From Pseudomonas sp. MN1F (GTDB lineage: Bacteria > Pseudomonadota > Gammaproteobacteria > Pseudomonadales > Pseudomonadaceae): a DNA stretch of 64,000 nucleotides. Under the pieces are notes generated by a model that made no database searches, was not told the DNA's origin, and saw only the letters and a list, made by a program, of their open reading frames with translations. The stretch's first letter is position 1, and every line of letters starts with the position of its first letter. A program made the translations under genes and the position numbers. The stretch lies in NCBI RefSeq assembly GCF_009391885.1, contig NZ_VZII01000010.1:1-64000 (forward strand), written 5' to 3'. Shown here piece after piece: positions 17,452 to 24,786 of the stretch.

Positions 17452-17473
17452 AAGGCGCTGATTTCAGCGCCTT
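17452..17473 (+). promoter_or_regulatory. intergenic hairpin
   Basis: AAGGCGCTG / CAGCGCCTT, a perfect 9-bp stem with an ATTT loop, 9 bases after the DUF3577 stop codon. It is followed by CACTTTCTG rather than a clean T-tract, so it could be a weak terminator or a processing site. Confidence 0.5.
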
Positions 17474-17496
17474 CACTTTCTGCCAAGGAGGCAGTC

Positions 17497-17646
17497 ATGA
17501 AAATCCTGTTCGCGTTGAACCTTCTAATCCTGATCGCCGCCGTCATCCTCGGCGACATTGTTTTCGGTGCTTGCGCTTTCATCGGGCTGAGCGGTTTCGC
17601 GATGTATGCCTTCAACCGCAAAGCAAGTTCCTTTACGACTGCGTAG
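17497..17646 (+). CDS. 49-residue membrane microprotein
   Basis: An AAGGAGG ribosome site (17485-17491) lies 5 bases before the ATG. Nearly the whole peptide is hydrophobic (KILFALNLLILIAAVILGDI, then VFGACAFIGLSGFAMYAF) with a short polar tail. Two short membrane helices are likely. No homologue is recognised; the strong ribosome site and operon position support it. Confidence 0.6.
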   Translation: MKILFALNLLILIAAVILGDIVFGACAFIGLSGFAMYAFNRKASSFTTA

Positions 17647-17666
17647 CCCCATTGATCACACCACCC

Positions 17667-17737
17667 GGGGCCTCATGGCCCCAGACGTCCGCACTGCAAC
17701 TTCACCTTTCGGGTACATCACCCGATTGGGCTGGTGA
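17667..17737 (+). promoter_or_regulatory. paired hairpins in the leader of the 17758 gene
   Basis: First a GGGGCC/GGCCCC stem with a TCAT loop (17667-17682). Then a nested structure: TCACC (17702-17706) pairs with GGTGA (17733-17737), and CGGGT (17710-17714) with ACCCG (17720-17724). This leader does not match the three pseudoknot leaders. Confidence 0.45.
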
Positions 17738-17757
17738 CCCATCATCGGAGCATCACC

Positions 17758-18111
17758 ATGTCCCAAGCCACCCAAGTCTTCAATGGCGTCATGTTTATTA
17801 CCAATCCCTTCGAGGAACGCGCTGCCGGAGCTTTTATCCGTGTGGATGTTCTCGAGCGACGATTTGCTACATCAATCAAGGCGGATTGGGAGCTCATGCT
17901 AGAGCGTCACAACTCTGTCCCAATATTCAACATCGGTCCATGTTCCCGTTTCCATTTGTACAAGAAGAGCATGATCAGCGCGCTGCGGGATCAGTACCAA
18001 GAGCTGCCCTTTCCTCACAACCAGTTGTTCAACCGTGAGGCAGAACGGCAAGGTTTTCAGCTCGATATGGAGAACTATCTCGCAGTGCAGGAAGCTGCTG
18101 CCTTATTCTGA
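17758..18111 (+). CDS. conserved ICE hypothetical protein
   Basis: A 117-residue soluble protein of mixed character (VFNGVMFITNPFEERAAGAFIRVDVLERRF). No catalytic motif, signal peptide or membrane segment is visible and I recognise no family. The ATG at 17758 is preceded by CGGAG (17746-17750). It sits between two leader structures in the operon of small ICE genes. Confidence 0.65.
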   Translation: MSQATQVFNGVMFITNPFEERAAGAFIRVDVLERRFATSIKADWELMLERHNSVPIFNIGPCSRFHLYKKSMISALRDQYQELPFPHNQLFNREAERQGFQLDMENYLAVQEAAALF

Positions 18112-18133
18112 TCCGCCCCGCTCCACCTGTCCT

Positions 18134-18161
18134 CCCCTCCGAAGGGTATCCCTTCGGGGGG
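18134..18161 (+). terminator. strong GC hairpin, possible terminator
   Basis: CCCCTCCGAAGGG pairs with CCCTTCGGGGGG around TAT. There is no T-tract afterwards. Its position between the 17758 gene and the TTGACA at 18241 suits a transcript end or processing site. Confidence 0.45.
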
Positions 18162-18240
18162 ACATTGAATGCAATGCCCGGGCACATGCGGGGCTTCTGC
18201 CTGCTGGCCGTCCAACGAATTCCGTATTGGTTCACTGTCG

Positions 18241-18276
18241 TTGACAGTGCCTCCCGGAGCCAGGGTTTAAGGCTCC
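18241..18276 (+). promoter_or_regulatory. possible promoter before leader copy C
   Basis: TTGACA at 18241-18246 and a poor GTTTAA at 18265-18270 (18-base spacing). An inverted repeat GGAGCC/GGCTCC (18256-18261, 18271-18276) brackets the -10. Unlike promoters 1 and 2 it lacks the CTGACG-T-CGTCAG palindrome. Confidence 0.4.
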
Positions 18277-18300
18277 AGCGCGTTGCGCCAACCCACCCAA

Positions 18301-18386
18301 GATCGCCTAGCACTCGGCAGCGCGATCGCATCACTCAGTGATGGAGTGCCTTCAACTTTACCTACCTGCGGGGATCTCATCCTCGC
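18301..18386 (+). ncRNA. structured 5' leader RNA, pseudoknot plus stem-loop, copy C
   Basis: P1 pairs GATCGC (18301-18306) with GCGATC (18322-18327). P2 pairs GCACTC (18310-18315) with GAGTGC (18344-18349). P3 pairs CATCAC (18329-18334) with GTGATG (18338-18343). The downstream stem-loop is GCGGGGAT/ATCCTCGC (18368-18375, 18379-18386). All three pseudoknot helices keep their pairing relative to copies A and B although many bases differ. It ends 33 bases before the ATG at 18420. Confidence 0.75.
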
Positions 18387-18419
18387 GGACTGAGGCCTCG
18401 CTCATTCTGGAGACCTCTG

Positions 18420-18740
18420 ATGTCCATACCCTCCGCCTCGACCGAGGCATACCTCACTCTTCCAGTTGTCCTGGACAACGCTGCGTGGCTGCGGGCGGTC
18501 TATCTCGAAAACCCAGCTCGTGTAGCCGAGATGAGCCAGCGCCTCGCCACTGTCGTCCAAACGGCGTGGCAAGAGCTCAAGCAGCAGCCTCAGGCCACTG
18601 CTCTGTCCTTCGGTGTGTACACGAAGCGCCACACCGGCCGCGATCGTGACTGGGTCGCTCTCATGCTGCAGATCGTGACTCCCAAGGACGAGCCATCCTA
18701 CATCCAGATCCAGCTGCTGCCCGCTACAGACCCCGCCTGA
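18420..18740 (+). CDS. unknown ICE protein under leader RNA copy C
   Basis: A 106-residue soluble protein with alternating helix and strand character (WLRAVYLENPARVAEMSQRL, then SYIQIQLLP). No recognised domain. GGAG at 18409-18412 fixes the ATG. Control by a leader RNA shared with the DUF3577 gene suggests a linked function, but nothing in the protein itself shows what that is. Confidence 0.65.
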   Translation: MSIPSASTEAYLTLPVVLDNAAWLRAVYLENPARVAEMSQRLATVVQTAWQELKQQPQATALSFGVYTKRHTGRDRDWVALMLQIVTPKDEPSYIQIQLLPATDPA

Positions 18741-18755
18741 CACAGCCAGTTAATC

Positions 18756-18780
18756 ACCCAGAGGGGTCACCCTCTGGGGT
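18756..18780 (+). promoter_or_regulatory. intergenic hairpin
   Basis: ACCCAGAGGG pairs with CCCTCTGGGGT (one bulged G) around GTCA, ending 28 bases before the next ATG. It belongs to the series of gene-by-gene hairpins of this operon. Confidence 0.45.
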
Positions 18781-18808
18781 GGCTTCCTCTCAACCAGGAG
18801 CACGCCAC

Positions 18809-19219
18809 ATGGCACAATCACCCAACCCCTTCCACATCGCTGTCGGCGATCACTCTGTACCTCATCCCTGCTGCAGCCAAGCATTCGAGATCGCCTCGGC
18901 ACACCTGCCCGAGGCAGATTGGGAAGAGCTGCAGGCACTCGTTGAAACTGCTGATACAGCTCTCCTTCAGTTCGAGTGCTTCACCCTGCCCGACAGTGAC
19001 GCCATCGGTTTCAAACTTCTCAGCACGCCCTGGACCGACCAACATCTGAGACAGTACTGGGGTTATGACCTTTCGACACTTCAAGCGCTGCAAGCCGCCG
19101 AGGGCTTCAGCGAGGAGACCATCCGAATACTCACTCTCGCCGCTCAGGCTGACGTGAGATTCCTGGTCATCGACCCCAACAGCAACGTTCTCGACGGTCT
19201 GCCGCTGTTCGACTGCTGA
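18809..19219 (+). CDS. DUF5983-like ICE protein
   Basis: A 136-residue protein. Its outline resembles DUF5983 proteins of plasmids and ICEs: a STAHL-like opening (IASAHLPEADWEELQALV) and a terminal segment VRFLVIDPNSNVLDGLPLFDC. This match is from memory of the pattern and is moderate at best. No enzymatic motif is visible. CAGGAG at 18795-18800 sets the ATG 8 bases away. Confidence 0.6.
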   Translation: MAQSPNPFHIAVGDHSVPHPCCSQAFEIASAHLPEADWEELQALVETADTALLQFECFTLPDSDAIGFKLLSTPWTDQHLRQYWGYDLSTLQALQAAEGFSEETIRILTLAAQADVRFLVIDPNSNVLDGLPLFDC

Positions 19220-19235
19220 CCACCTTCCACCTCGC

Positions 19236-19260
19236 GGGGAACGCCCGCTGGGAGTTCCCC
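19236..19260 (+). promoter_or_regulatory. intergenic hairpin
   Basis: GGGGAAC / GTTCCCC with an inner CCC/GGG pairing, 20 bases before the DUF3275 start codon. Confidence 0.45.
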
Positions 19261-19280
19261 ATGCTTTACGGGGAGCGCAC

Positions 19281-19886
19281 ATGATCTCAATCACCGGCCA
19301 GTTGGCCATCCGCACCATCTCCGGCCGACTCGGGCTATTCAACGTCGGCCGCCTCAGTACTTCGATCGGTGAGTTCACCATCAAGGATGCTCTTCTGGAT
19401 CAGTACCAGGAGGGCAAATACCGAGGTGACTTCGCGATCAAGCAGATTCGCCCATCGTATTACTCACACGGCGGTCGACTCGTTGTTGAGATCAGGGCAG
19501 AACTCGAGGGCATGACCCTGGAGGATGTCACAGGTCTCAGTCGCGAGGACGAAGAACACCTGCCAACCAACGTCCCTGACCCTCTTGAAGAGGACGGGCC
19601 ACCGCCCACACCGACACCGTCACGTCGGACTCCAAATACGCCGGCGCGGCAGCCCCAAACTGATGCCCTCGCCTCGGATGAGCCCTTCGGGATGAGTCCA
19701 TCAGCGACACCGAGTACGAACGACATCGATGCCGAACTCTTTGGCACGGTGTGGCCATTGGGCGAAACCGTGAAGCTCGACACCACCGTAGACCGACAAC
19801 GGCTGCGCGCCCAGTGCACGCGGCTGGACCAGCTCGGTTTTACCATGGACTTCAAAACTCAAACCTGGACCAGGGCCTTGCCTTAA
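19281..19886 (+). CDS. DUF3275 family ICE protein
   Basis: The N-terminal 80 residues match DUF3275 (GQLAIRTISGRLGLFNVGRL, then SIGEFTIKDALLDQYQEGKY and FAIKQIRPSYY). A disordered Pro/Thr-rich linker spans about residues 105-150. The C-terminal piece LRAQCTRLDQLGFTMDFKTQTW resembles the short helix-strand tail seen in relatives. The family is conserved in ICEs of this type and has no known activity. GGGGAG lies upstream of the ATG. Confidence 0.78.
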   Translation: MISITGQLAIRTISGRLGLFNVGRLSTSIGEFTIKDALLDQYQEGKYRGDFAIKQIRPSYYSHGGRLVVEIRAELEGMTLEDVTGLSREDEEHLPTNVPDPLEEDGPPPTPTPSRRTPNTPARQPQTDALASDEPFGMSPSATPSTNDIDAELFGTVWPLGETVKLDTTVDRQRLRAQCTRLDQLGFTMDFKTQTWTRALP

Positions 19887-19929
19887 AGCGCCCTGCCAGC
19901 CCACTGCCGCAGTCAACCTGCAGCACACA

Positions 19930-19950
19930 CCCTGAGGGGCCTCTTCAGGG
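19930..19950 (+). promoter_or_regulatory. intergenic hairpin
   Basis: CCCTGA / TCAGGG with a 9-base loop, 30 bases before the ATG at 19980. Confidence 0.4.
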
Positions 19951-19979
19951 GGCTCCATTTCTCTACCTGGAGCATCACC

Positions 19980-20234
19980 ATGAACGCCATGTTCAGCAAC
20001 TTGAGCAAACAAACCCTCGCGAACATCGAGGACCAGCTGTCCAACAACGAGGTGTCGACTGACGAGGAGCTCGTCGACCTCTTCATCGAGGAGTTGGAGC
20101 TCACACTGGACCAGGCCGAGGCCGCTATCCTCCTCCGTGACCAGTATCGCATCCAGATATTCCGTGCTGGTCACGGGCCACTGCACAGTGAGAAACCCGT
20201 GGTGTTCGATCCAGACACCAGGACCTTCAACTAA
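19980..20234 (+). CDS. small acidic ICE protein of unknown function
   Basis: An 84-residue, mostly helical and strongly acidic protein (LSNNEVSTDEELVDLFIEELELTLDQAEAAILL), ending in a short beta-like tail. No family recognised. TGGAG lies upstream of the start and the gene sits in the conserved block between DUF3275 and the methyltransferase-like gene. Acidic helical ICE proteins may act as protein-binding regulators or DNA mimics; there is no direct evidence. Confidence 0.6.
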   Translation: MNAMFSNLSKQTLANIEDQLSNNEVSTDEELVDLFIEELELTLDQAEAAILLRDQYRIQIFRAGHGPLHSEKPVVFDPDTRTFN

Positions 20235-20276
20235 CCACCAAACCACCCCGGGGGGCTTCCGCCCGCTGGGACGGAC

Positions 20277-20293
20277 GCCTCCAAAATGGAGGC
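20277..20293 (+). promoter_or_regulatory. hairpin that sequesters a ribosome binding site
   Basis: GCCTCCA (20277-20283) pairs with TGGAGGC (20287-20293), loop AAA. The 3' arm contains the GGAGG Shine-Dalgarno of the gene starting at ATG 20298, so the folded form would hide it. It may also create an internal ATG at 20286, in frame but without a ribosome site. Confidence 0.5.
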
Positions 20294-20297
20294 CATC

Positions 20298-20894
20298 ATG
20301 CACCCATCTCCCTTGTTCCAGATCGAGGAGTGCCCGGACCTGTACGTTGACGCCTGTGTGTTCGACGAGCAGCGCAACCTGGTGTTCATGTCGGCCTGGG
20401 GTCGTGACACCGCACTGCAGGAGTTTCTGGCCAGGCTCACACTTGGCCGGGAAGAGAATGGCATCGAGCAGTTTCACATTCTCGTCGACGGGCGGAGCAT
20501 TCCCGTTTTCCCTAACCATGACCTGCTGGAAAAGCGCACCACACGGCAATTCCGCGGCACCCTATTCGGCAGCATGGTGCACCTCTGGCTTTTCGATCGG
20601 CGCGCCTCGGCGCCCGACCAAGCCAATCACTTCGCCTTCGCCCTCCTGGAGCGCAATGAAGCCCCACACCAATGGCTTTGGCCGCTGGTGATAGAGACCT
20701 GCCCGCTCCCCCTTCTCCAGCATTGGCGCGAGCCCGTGATGGAAGTCCTCACCCAGCACCGCATGCTGACTGCCCTACCCGGGACGATCGGAAACGTCTG
20801 CGCCTGGCGGCTCGCTCTTCAGCTCGACGTGCTCGAGTCCTCCCTCGGAGAGCTGATCCGTCGCGGCGAACTCACTATCGAAGCTCAGGCGTAG
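20298..20894 (+). CDS. conserved ICE hypothetical protein
   Basis: A 198-residue soluble protein with no motif I can assign (FQIEECPDLYVDACVFDEQRNLVFMSAW). It ends with a long helical region (WRLALQLDVLESSLGELIRRGELTIEAQA). ATG 20298, 5 bases after GGAGG, is preferred to ATG 20286. It lies directly upstream of the methyltransferase-like gene with a 32-base gap and is probably co-expressed with it. Confidence 0.65.
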   Translation: MHPSPLFQIEECPDLYVDACVFDEQRNLVFMSAWGRDTALQEFLARLTLGREENGIEQFHILVDGRSIPVFPNHDLLEKRTTRQFRGTLFGSMVHLWLFDRRASAPDQANHFAFALLERNEAPHQWLWPLVIETCPLPLLQHWREPVMEVLTQHRMLTALPGTIGNVCAWRLALQLDVLESSLGELIRRGELTIEAQA

Positions 20895-20926
20895 GCCTGG
20901 GCTCACCTATGACTCAAGGAACGCTT

Positions 20927-22366
20927 ATGGCCCTTATGTTTCCGCGCCTAGCGCGCAACTTTGCCCGCAACGGCTACTACCCCACCGATGAGATCACGCT
21001 CGAACGCACGCTGCAGGCGCTCACTCCCGCCACCTCGGGCAGGATGAGGATCTGCGACCCCTGCGCCGGCGAGGGTGTTGCCCTTGCTGAAGCAGCTCAC
21101 CTCCTGGGCCGCGACCAGGTCCAAGCATTCGCCGTCGAGTACGATCGCGAACGCGCGGATCACGCGCGTGGCCTGCTCGATCGGGTGCTGCACAGCGACC
21201 TCTTCGACACCTTGATCAGCCGCCAGTCGTTCGGCTTGCTCTGGCTCAACCCACCCTACGGTGACCTGGTCGCGGATCACTCCGGTGCATCCCAGTACCA
21301 AGGCAGCGGCCGACGGCGCTTGGAGAAAGCTTTTTATCAACGCTGCCTCCCGCTTCTGCAGTACGGCGGCGTCATGGTGCTCATCGTTCCTCACTACGTG
21401 CTGGACGACGAGTTCACTGGATGGCTGAGCAACCACTTCGCCGAACTGCGTGTATACGGTGCTGCAGACCCCACCTTCAAACAGGTGGTGATCTTCGGCA
21501 TCCGTGTACGGCGGCAGGACCTGGCCCGGGCTTCCACCAACCAGGTGAGGTCGCGCCTGCAGGCGATCGGCGCCGGGCAGGACCAGGCCGAGGAGATCCC
21601 AGCCAGCTGGCCATGGGAGCCATACCTTGTCCCGTCAGCTGCTAACGAGCTGGAGCACTTCTACCGCATTACCCTCGAGCCGGAGCAATTCGCCGCCGAG
21701 ATTCTGCGGTTGCGGGGTCTCTGGCCTGACTTCAACTTGCACTTCGGGCAAGCCGGTCTTCAACCCCGAGCCCCTGTCCGCGAGCTTTCCCGCTGGCACC
21801 TCGCACTGGCCCTGGCCGCCGGCGCAATCTCTGGTGTTGTACGTTCGAAGTCGGGGCGGACCTTGGTCGTGAAGGGTGATACCTACAAGGACAAGGTGCG
21901 CAAGACCGAATTCACCGAGGACGAGAAGGGTAACGTCTCAGAAGTCAGGATCCTCACCGACCGTTTCATCCCGATCATTCGTGCTTGGGAGATGACGCCT
22001 TCCTCAGTGCATCACGGCCAGGTCCTGATCATCAGCTCCTCGCCGGCGAGCACCGACGTAGTGCCTGCAGTTGACGAACCAGTCACAGCACCGCTGTTTA
22101 ACCCAGGACAGATCGTGATGACTGCCGCTATTAGCCACCTGGTGGAAACCGGGCAGCTCAACCCCACCCCAGCGCTGAAACGCCACCTGGCTGGCGACTG
22201 GGGCGAGCTGTGCGATGACGACCGAGCCTCCAATCAGCTCGCACTTACCCACGGAGACCGCTTGTTCTCAAGCTATGACATCGACGCCGGCGACGAGTCC
22301 AGACTCTGGATCATCACCGAGGCCGACCGTAGCGCCACCACCCTGCTGCTTCCCAGCGACTACTGA
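20927..22366 (+). CDS. DUF6094 methyltransferase-like protein
   Basis: N-terminal adenine-methyltransferase fold. A SAM-binding motif I (CDPCAGEGVALAEAA) is at about residue 42 and the catalytic NPPY is at about residue 108 (LLWLNPPYGDLV). The C-terminal 230 residues form a beta-rich domain resembling the 'plasmid-related' extension of this family. Such genes are annotated as type I restriction M subunits, but no specificity or nuclease subunit is nearby. AAGGA at 20916-20920 chooses ATG 20927 from a frame open since 20672. The next gene is an SNF2-type helicase. Confidence 0.78.
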   Translation: MALMFPRLARNFARNGYYPTDEITLERTLQALTPATSGRMRICDPCAGEGVALAEAAHLLGRDQVQAFAVEYDRERADHARGLLDRVLHSDLFDTLISRQSFGLLWLNPPYGDLVADHSGASQYQGSGRRRLEKAFYQRCLPLLQYGGVMVLIVPHYVLDDEFTGWLSNHFAELRVYGAADPTFKQVVIFGIRVRRQDLARASTNQVRSRLQAIGAGQDQAEEIPASWPWEPYLVPSAANELEHFYRITLEPEQFAAEILRLRGLWPDFNLHFGQAGLQPRAPVRELSRWHLALALAAGAISGVVRSKSGRTLVVKGDTYKDKVRKTEFTEDEKGNVSEVRILTDRFIPIIRAWEMTPSSVHHGQVLIISSSPASTDVVPAVDEPVTAPLFNPGQIVMTAAISHLVETGQLNPTPALKRHLAGDWGELCDDDRASNQLALTHGDRLFSSYDIDAGDESRLWIITEADRSATTLLLPSDY

Positions 22367-22404
22367 CCAGCGCCGCAACGGCGAAAACCCAAAACCGACC
22401 CACA

Positions 22405-22420
22405 GGGTATGCTCATACCC
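22405..22420 (+). promoter_or_regulatory. intergenic hairpin before the helicase gene
   Basis: GGGTATG / CATACCC with a two-base loop (effectively GGGTA/TACCC with a larger loop), 42 bases before ATG 22463. Confidence 0.35.
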
Positions 22421-22462
22421 ACCGGGGTTTGTGCATGCCCTGTTTCCCTGCAGGAGATGCAC

Positions 22463-24712
22463 ATGAACGCACTGACCCAACCGGCCACCTCGGCCCACTC
22501 CCCACTGAACATTAACCTGATCGACTTCATCGACGAGTTCGGCGACGAGCTCCTGGCGTCACTCAACAGCTCCAACCCTCCGGTCTACACCGGCAACATC
22601 AACGAACAGCGCCAGACCGTGATGGCAAGTCTCAAGCGCACGCCATTTGTGGCGCAAGCTGAGGTTGTCCAAGCCATCACAGCGCTGCTGCTCGATCGCA
22701 ACGAGCAAGCTGCGATCATCAACGCCGAGATGGGTACCGGGAAGACGATGATGGCCATCGCAGTCGCTGCCGTGCTCCACGCGGCAGGCTACCGTCGAAC
22801 CCTCGTCATCTCGCCGCCCCACCTGGTCTACAAGTGGCGGCGTGAGATCCTGGAAACCACGCCAGACGCCCGCGTCTGGGTACTCAACGGCCCGGACACG
22901 CTGATCAAGCTGCTCAAGCTGCGTGACCAGTCGGGGCAAACCTACGACGGCCGGCCGGAGTTCTTCATTCTCGGCCGCGTCAGGATGCGGATGGGTTTCC
23001 ACTGGCGGCTCGCCTGCTGGAAGCGGCGTACTGCAGGTGGCCAGCTGCTGGCGGCATGTCCAGATTGTGGCCAGGTCCTCGAGGACCAGGAGGGCAACCT
23101 GGTCACCGTGGACGAATTCGAGCGCGGTGATCGCCGTCGCAACTGCACGGCCTGCAACGCTGCCCTCTGGACGCTTATGCGCCCAGGCAAAGTCGATAGT
23201 GGGGACCGACGCTCGACGATCCTGAAGTCGATGTGCCGGATACCGACGATCGGCCCGGTCCGGGCGGAACGGCTGCTGAACGACTTCGGCGAGGACTTTC
23301 TGGCCTCGATGCTGGTGGACAACGTCTCAGAGTTCATCAACTTGATGGACGCGAAAGGCAACTTCGTCTTCAGCGACCGCCAGGCCAAGCGCATGGAGCG
23401 GGCGATGGCCAACATCGAGTTCGGATTCGGCGAAGGGGGCTACCAGCCGACAGAGTTCATCAAGCGCTACTTACCCGATGGCTTCTTCGACCTGCTGGTT
23501 GTCGACGAGGGGCATGAGTACAAGAACAGCGGTTCGGCCCAGGGCCAGGCCATGGGGGTGTTGGCCGCGAAGGCGCGTAAAACCGTGCTCCTCACCGGGA
23601 CCTTGATGGGTGGCTACGCCGACGATCTGTTCTACCTCCTGTTCCGCATCCTCACCCAGCGCATGATCGAGGACGGCTACCGACCCAACGCACGCGGCAG
23701 TATGGCGCCTGCAGCCATGTCGTTCATGCGCGATCACGGCGTGCTCAAGGACATTTATACCGAGCGCGATGGCGATTCGCACAAGACCGCCAAGGGCAAG
23801 AAGCTGTCGGTACGCACCGTGAAGGCCCCAGGCTTCGGCCCTAAAGGCATCCACCGGTTCGTGCTGCCATTCACCGTGTTCCTGAAGCTCAAGGATATCG
23901 GTGGCAATGTGCTGCCCAGCTACCAGGAGGAGTTCATCGACGTGCCCATGGCGCCGGTACAGGCCTCGGCCTACCAGCGCTTGGCTGCAACGTTGACCGC
24001 TGAACTCCGCCAGGCTTTGGCCCGGAGAGACACCACCCTTCTGGGAGTAGTGCTCAATGTGCTGTTGGCCTGGCCGGATTGCTGCTTCCGATCGGAGATG
24101 GTCAAACATCCCCGCACCCGAGACACGCTAGCCTTCGTGCCGGCGCTCTTCGGCGACGATGAACTGATGCCCAAGGAGCAGGCGCTGCTGAACCTGTGCC
24201 TCGAGGAGAAAGCGAAAGGCCGCAAGGTCCTTGCATACACCGTCTACAGCGGCACGCGCGATACCACGTCCAGGTTGAAGAAGGTCCTCGAGCTGGCCGG
24301 TCTGCGCGTTGCGGTACTGCGGGCCACGGTTGAAACGGCTCGGCGCGAGGACTGGATCCTCGACCAGGTCGACCGTGGTATCGACGTGCTGCTCACCAAC
24401 CCGGAGCTGGTTAAGACCGGGCTAGACCTGCTGGACTTCCCAACCATCGCGTTCCTGCAGACGGGGTACAACGTGTACACCTTACAGCAAGCGGCGCGGC
24501 GCTCGTGGAGGATCGGACAGAAACACCCGGTCCGCGTGGTTTTCTTCGGCTACGCCGGCAGCTCGCAGATCACCTGCTTGCAGCTGATGGCCAAGAAGAT
24601 CGCAGTGGCGCAGAGCACTTCGGGCGATGTGCCTGAGTCCGGGCTGGATTCCCTGAACCAGGACGGGGACTCTGTTGAGATGGCGCTGGCAAGACAGCTG
24701 ATCGCGGCATAG
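22463..24712 (+). CDS. SNF2-family DNA helicase/ATPase
   Basis: Superfamily 2 ATPase of 749 residues. Walker A is AEMGTGKTMM at about residue 89, motif Ia is LVISPPHLVYKWRREI, the Walker B variant is VVDEGHEYKN at about 346, and motif III is LLTGTLMGG. A two-pair zinc ribbon (CPDC, CTAC) is inserted between motifs I and II. The C-terminal helicase lobe ends with the SNF2 motif QQAARRSWRIGQKHPV. AGGAG lies before ATG 22463. Companion of the upstream methyltransferase-like gene and closed by a strong terminator. Its role in the ICE (replication, DNA-entry protection or defence) is not shown by sequence. Confidence 0.85.
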   Translation: MNALTQPATSAHSPLNINLIDFIDEFGDELLASLNSSNPPVYTGNINEQRQTVMASLKRTPFVAQAEVVQAITALLLDRNEQAAIINAEMGTGKTMMAIAVAAVLHAAGYRRTLVISPPHLVYKWRREILETTPDARVWVLNGPDTLIKLLKLRDQSGQTYDGRPEFFILGRVRMRMGFHWRLACWKRRTAGGQLLAACPDCGQVLEDQEGNLVTVDEFERGDRRRNCTACNAALWTLMRPGKVDSGDRRSTILKSMCRIPTIGPVRAERLLNDFGEDFLASMLVDNVSEFINLMDAKGNFVFSDRQAKRMERAMANIEFGFGEGGYQPTEFIKRYLPDGFFDLLVVDEGHEYKNSGSAQGQAMGVLAAKARKTVLLTGTLMGGYADDLFYLLFRILTQRMIEDGYRPNARGSMAPAAMSFMRDHGVLKDIYTERDGDSHKTAKGKKLSVRTVKAPGFGPKGIHRFVLPFTVFLKLKDIGGNVLPSYQEEFIDVPMAPVQASAYQRLAATLTAELRQALARRDTTLLGVVLNVLLAWPDCCFRSEMVKHPRTRDTLAFVPALFGDDELMPKEQALLNLCLEEKAKGRKVLAYTVYSGTRDTTSRLKKVLELAGLRVAVLRATVETARREDWILDQVDRGIDVLLTNPELVKTGLDLLDFPTIAFLQTGYNVYTLQQAARRSWRIGQKHPVRVVFFGYAGSSQITCLQLMAKKIAVAQSTSGDVPESGLDSLNQDGDSVEMALARQLIAA

Positions 24713-24717
24713 CATAT

Positions 24718-24741
24718 GGCCACCCTCGGGTGGCCTTTTTT
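24718..24741 (+). terminator. rho-independent terminator after the helicase
   Basis: GGCCACCC / GGGTGGCC, 2-base loop, then six Ts. It ends the long block that starts at the leader RNAs. Confidence 0.85.
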
Positions 24742-24786
24742 CACCTGCTGATATGCCTACCAGCTTGACCATTAATGGAAATCCCG

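Noticed and set aside
20927-22366. Type I restriction-modification system
   Set aside because: Only the methyltransferase-like subunit is present; there is no HsdS or HsdR, so the usual automatic label is misleading.
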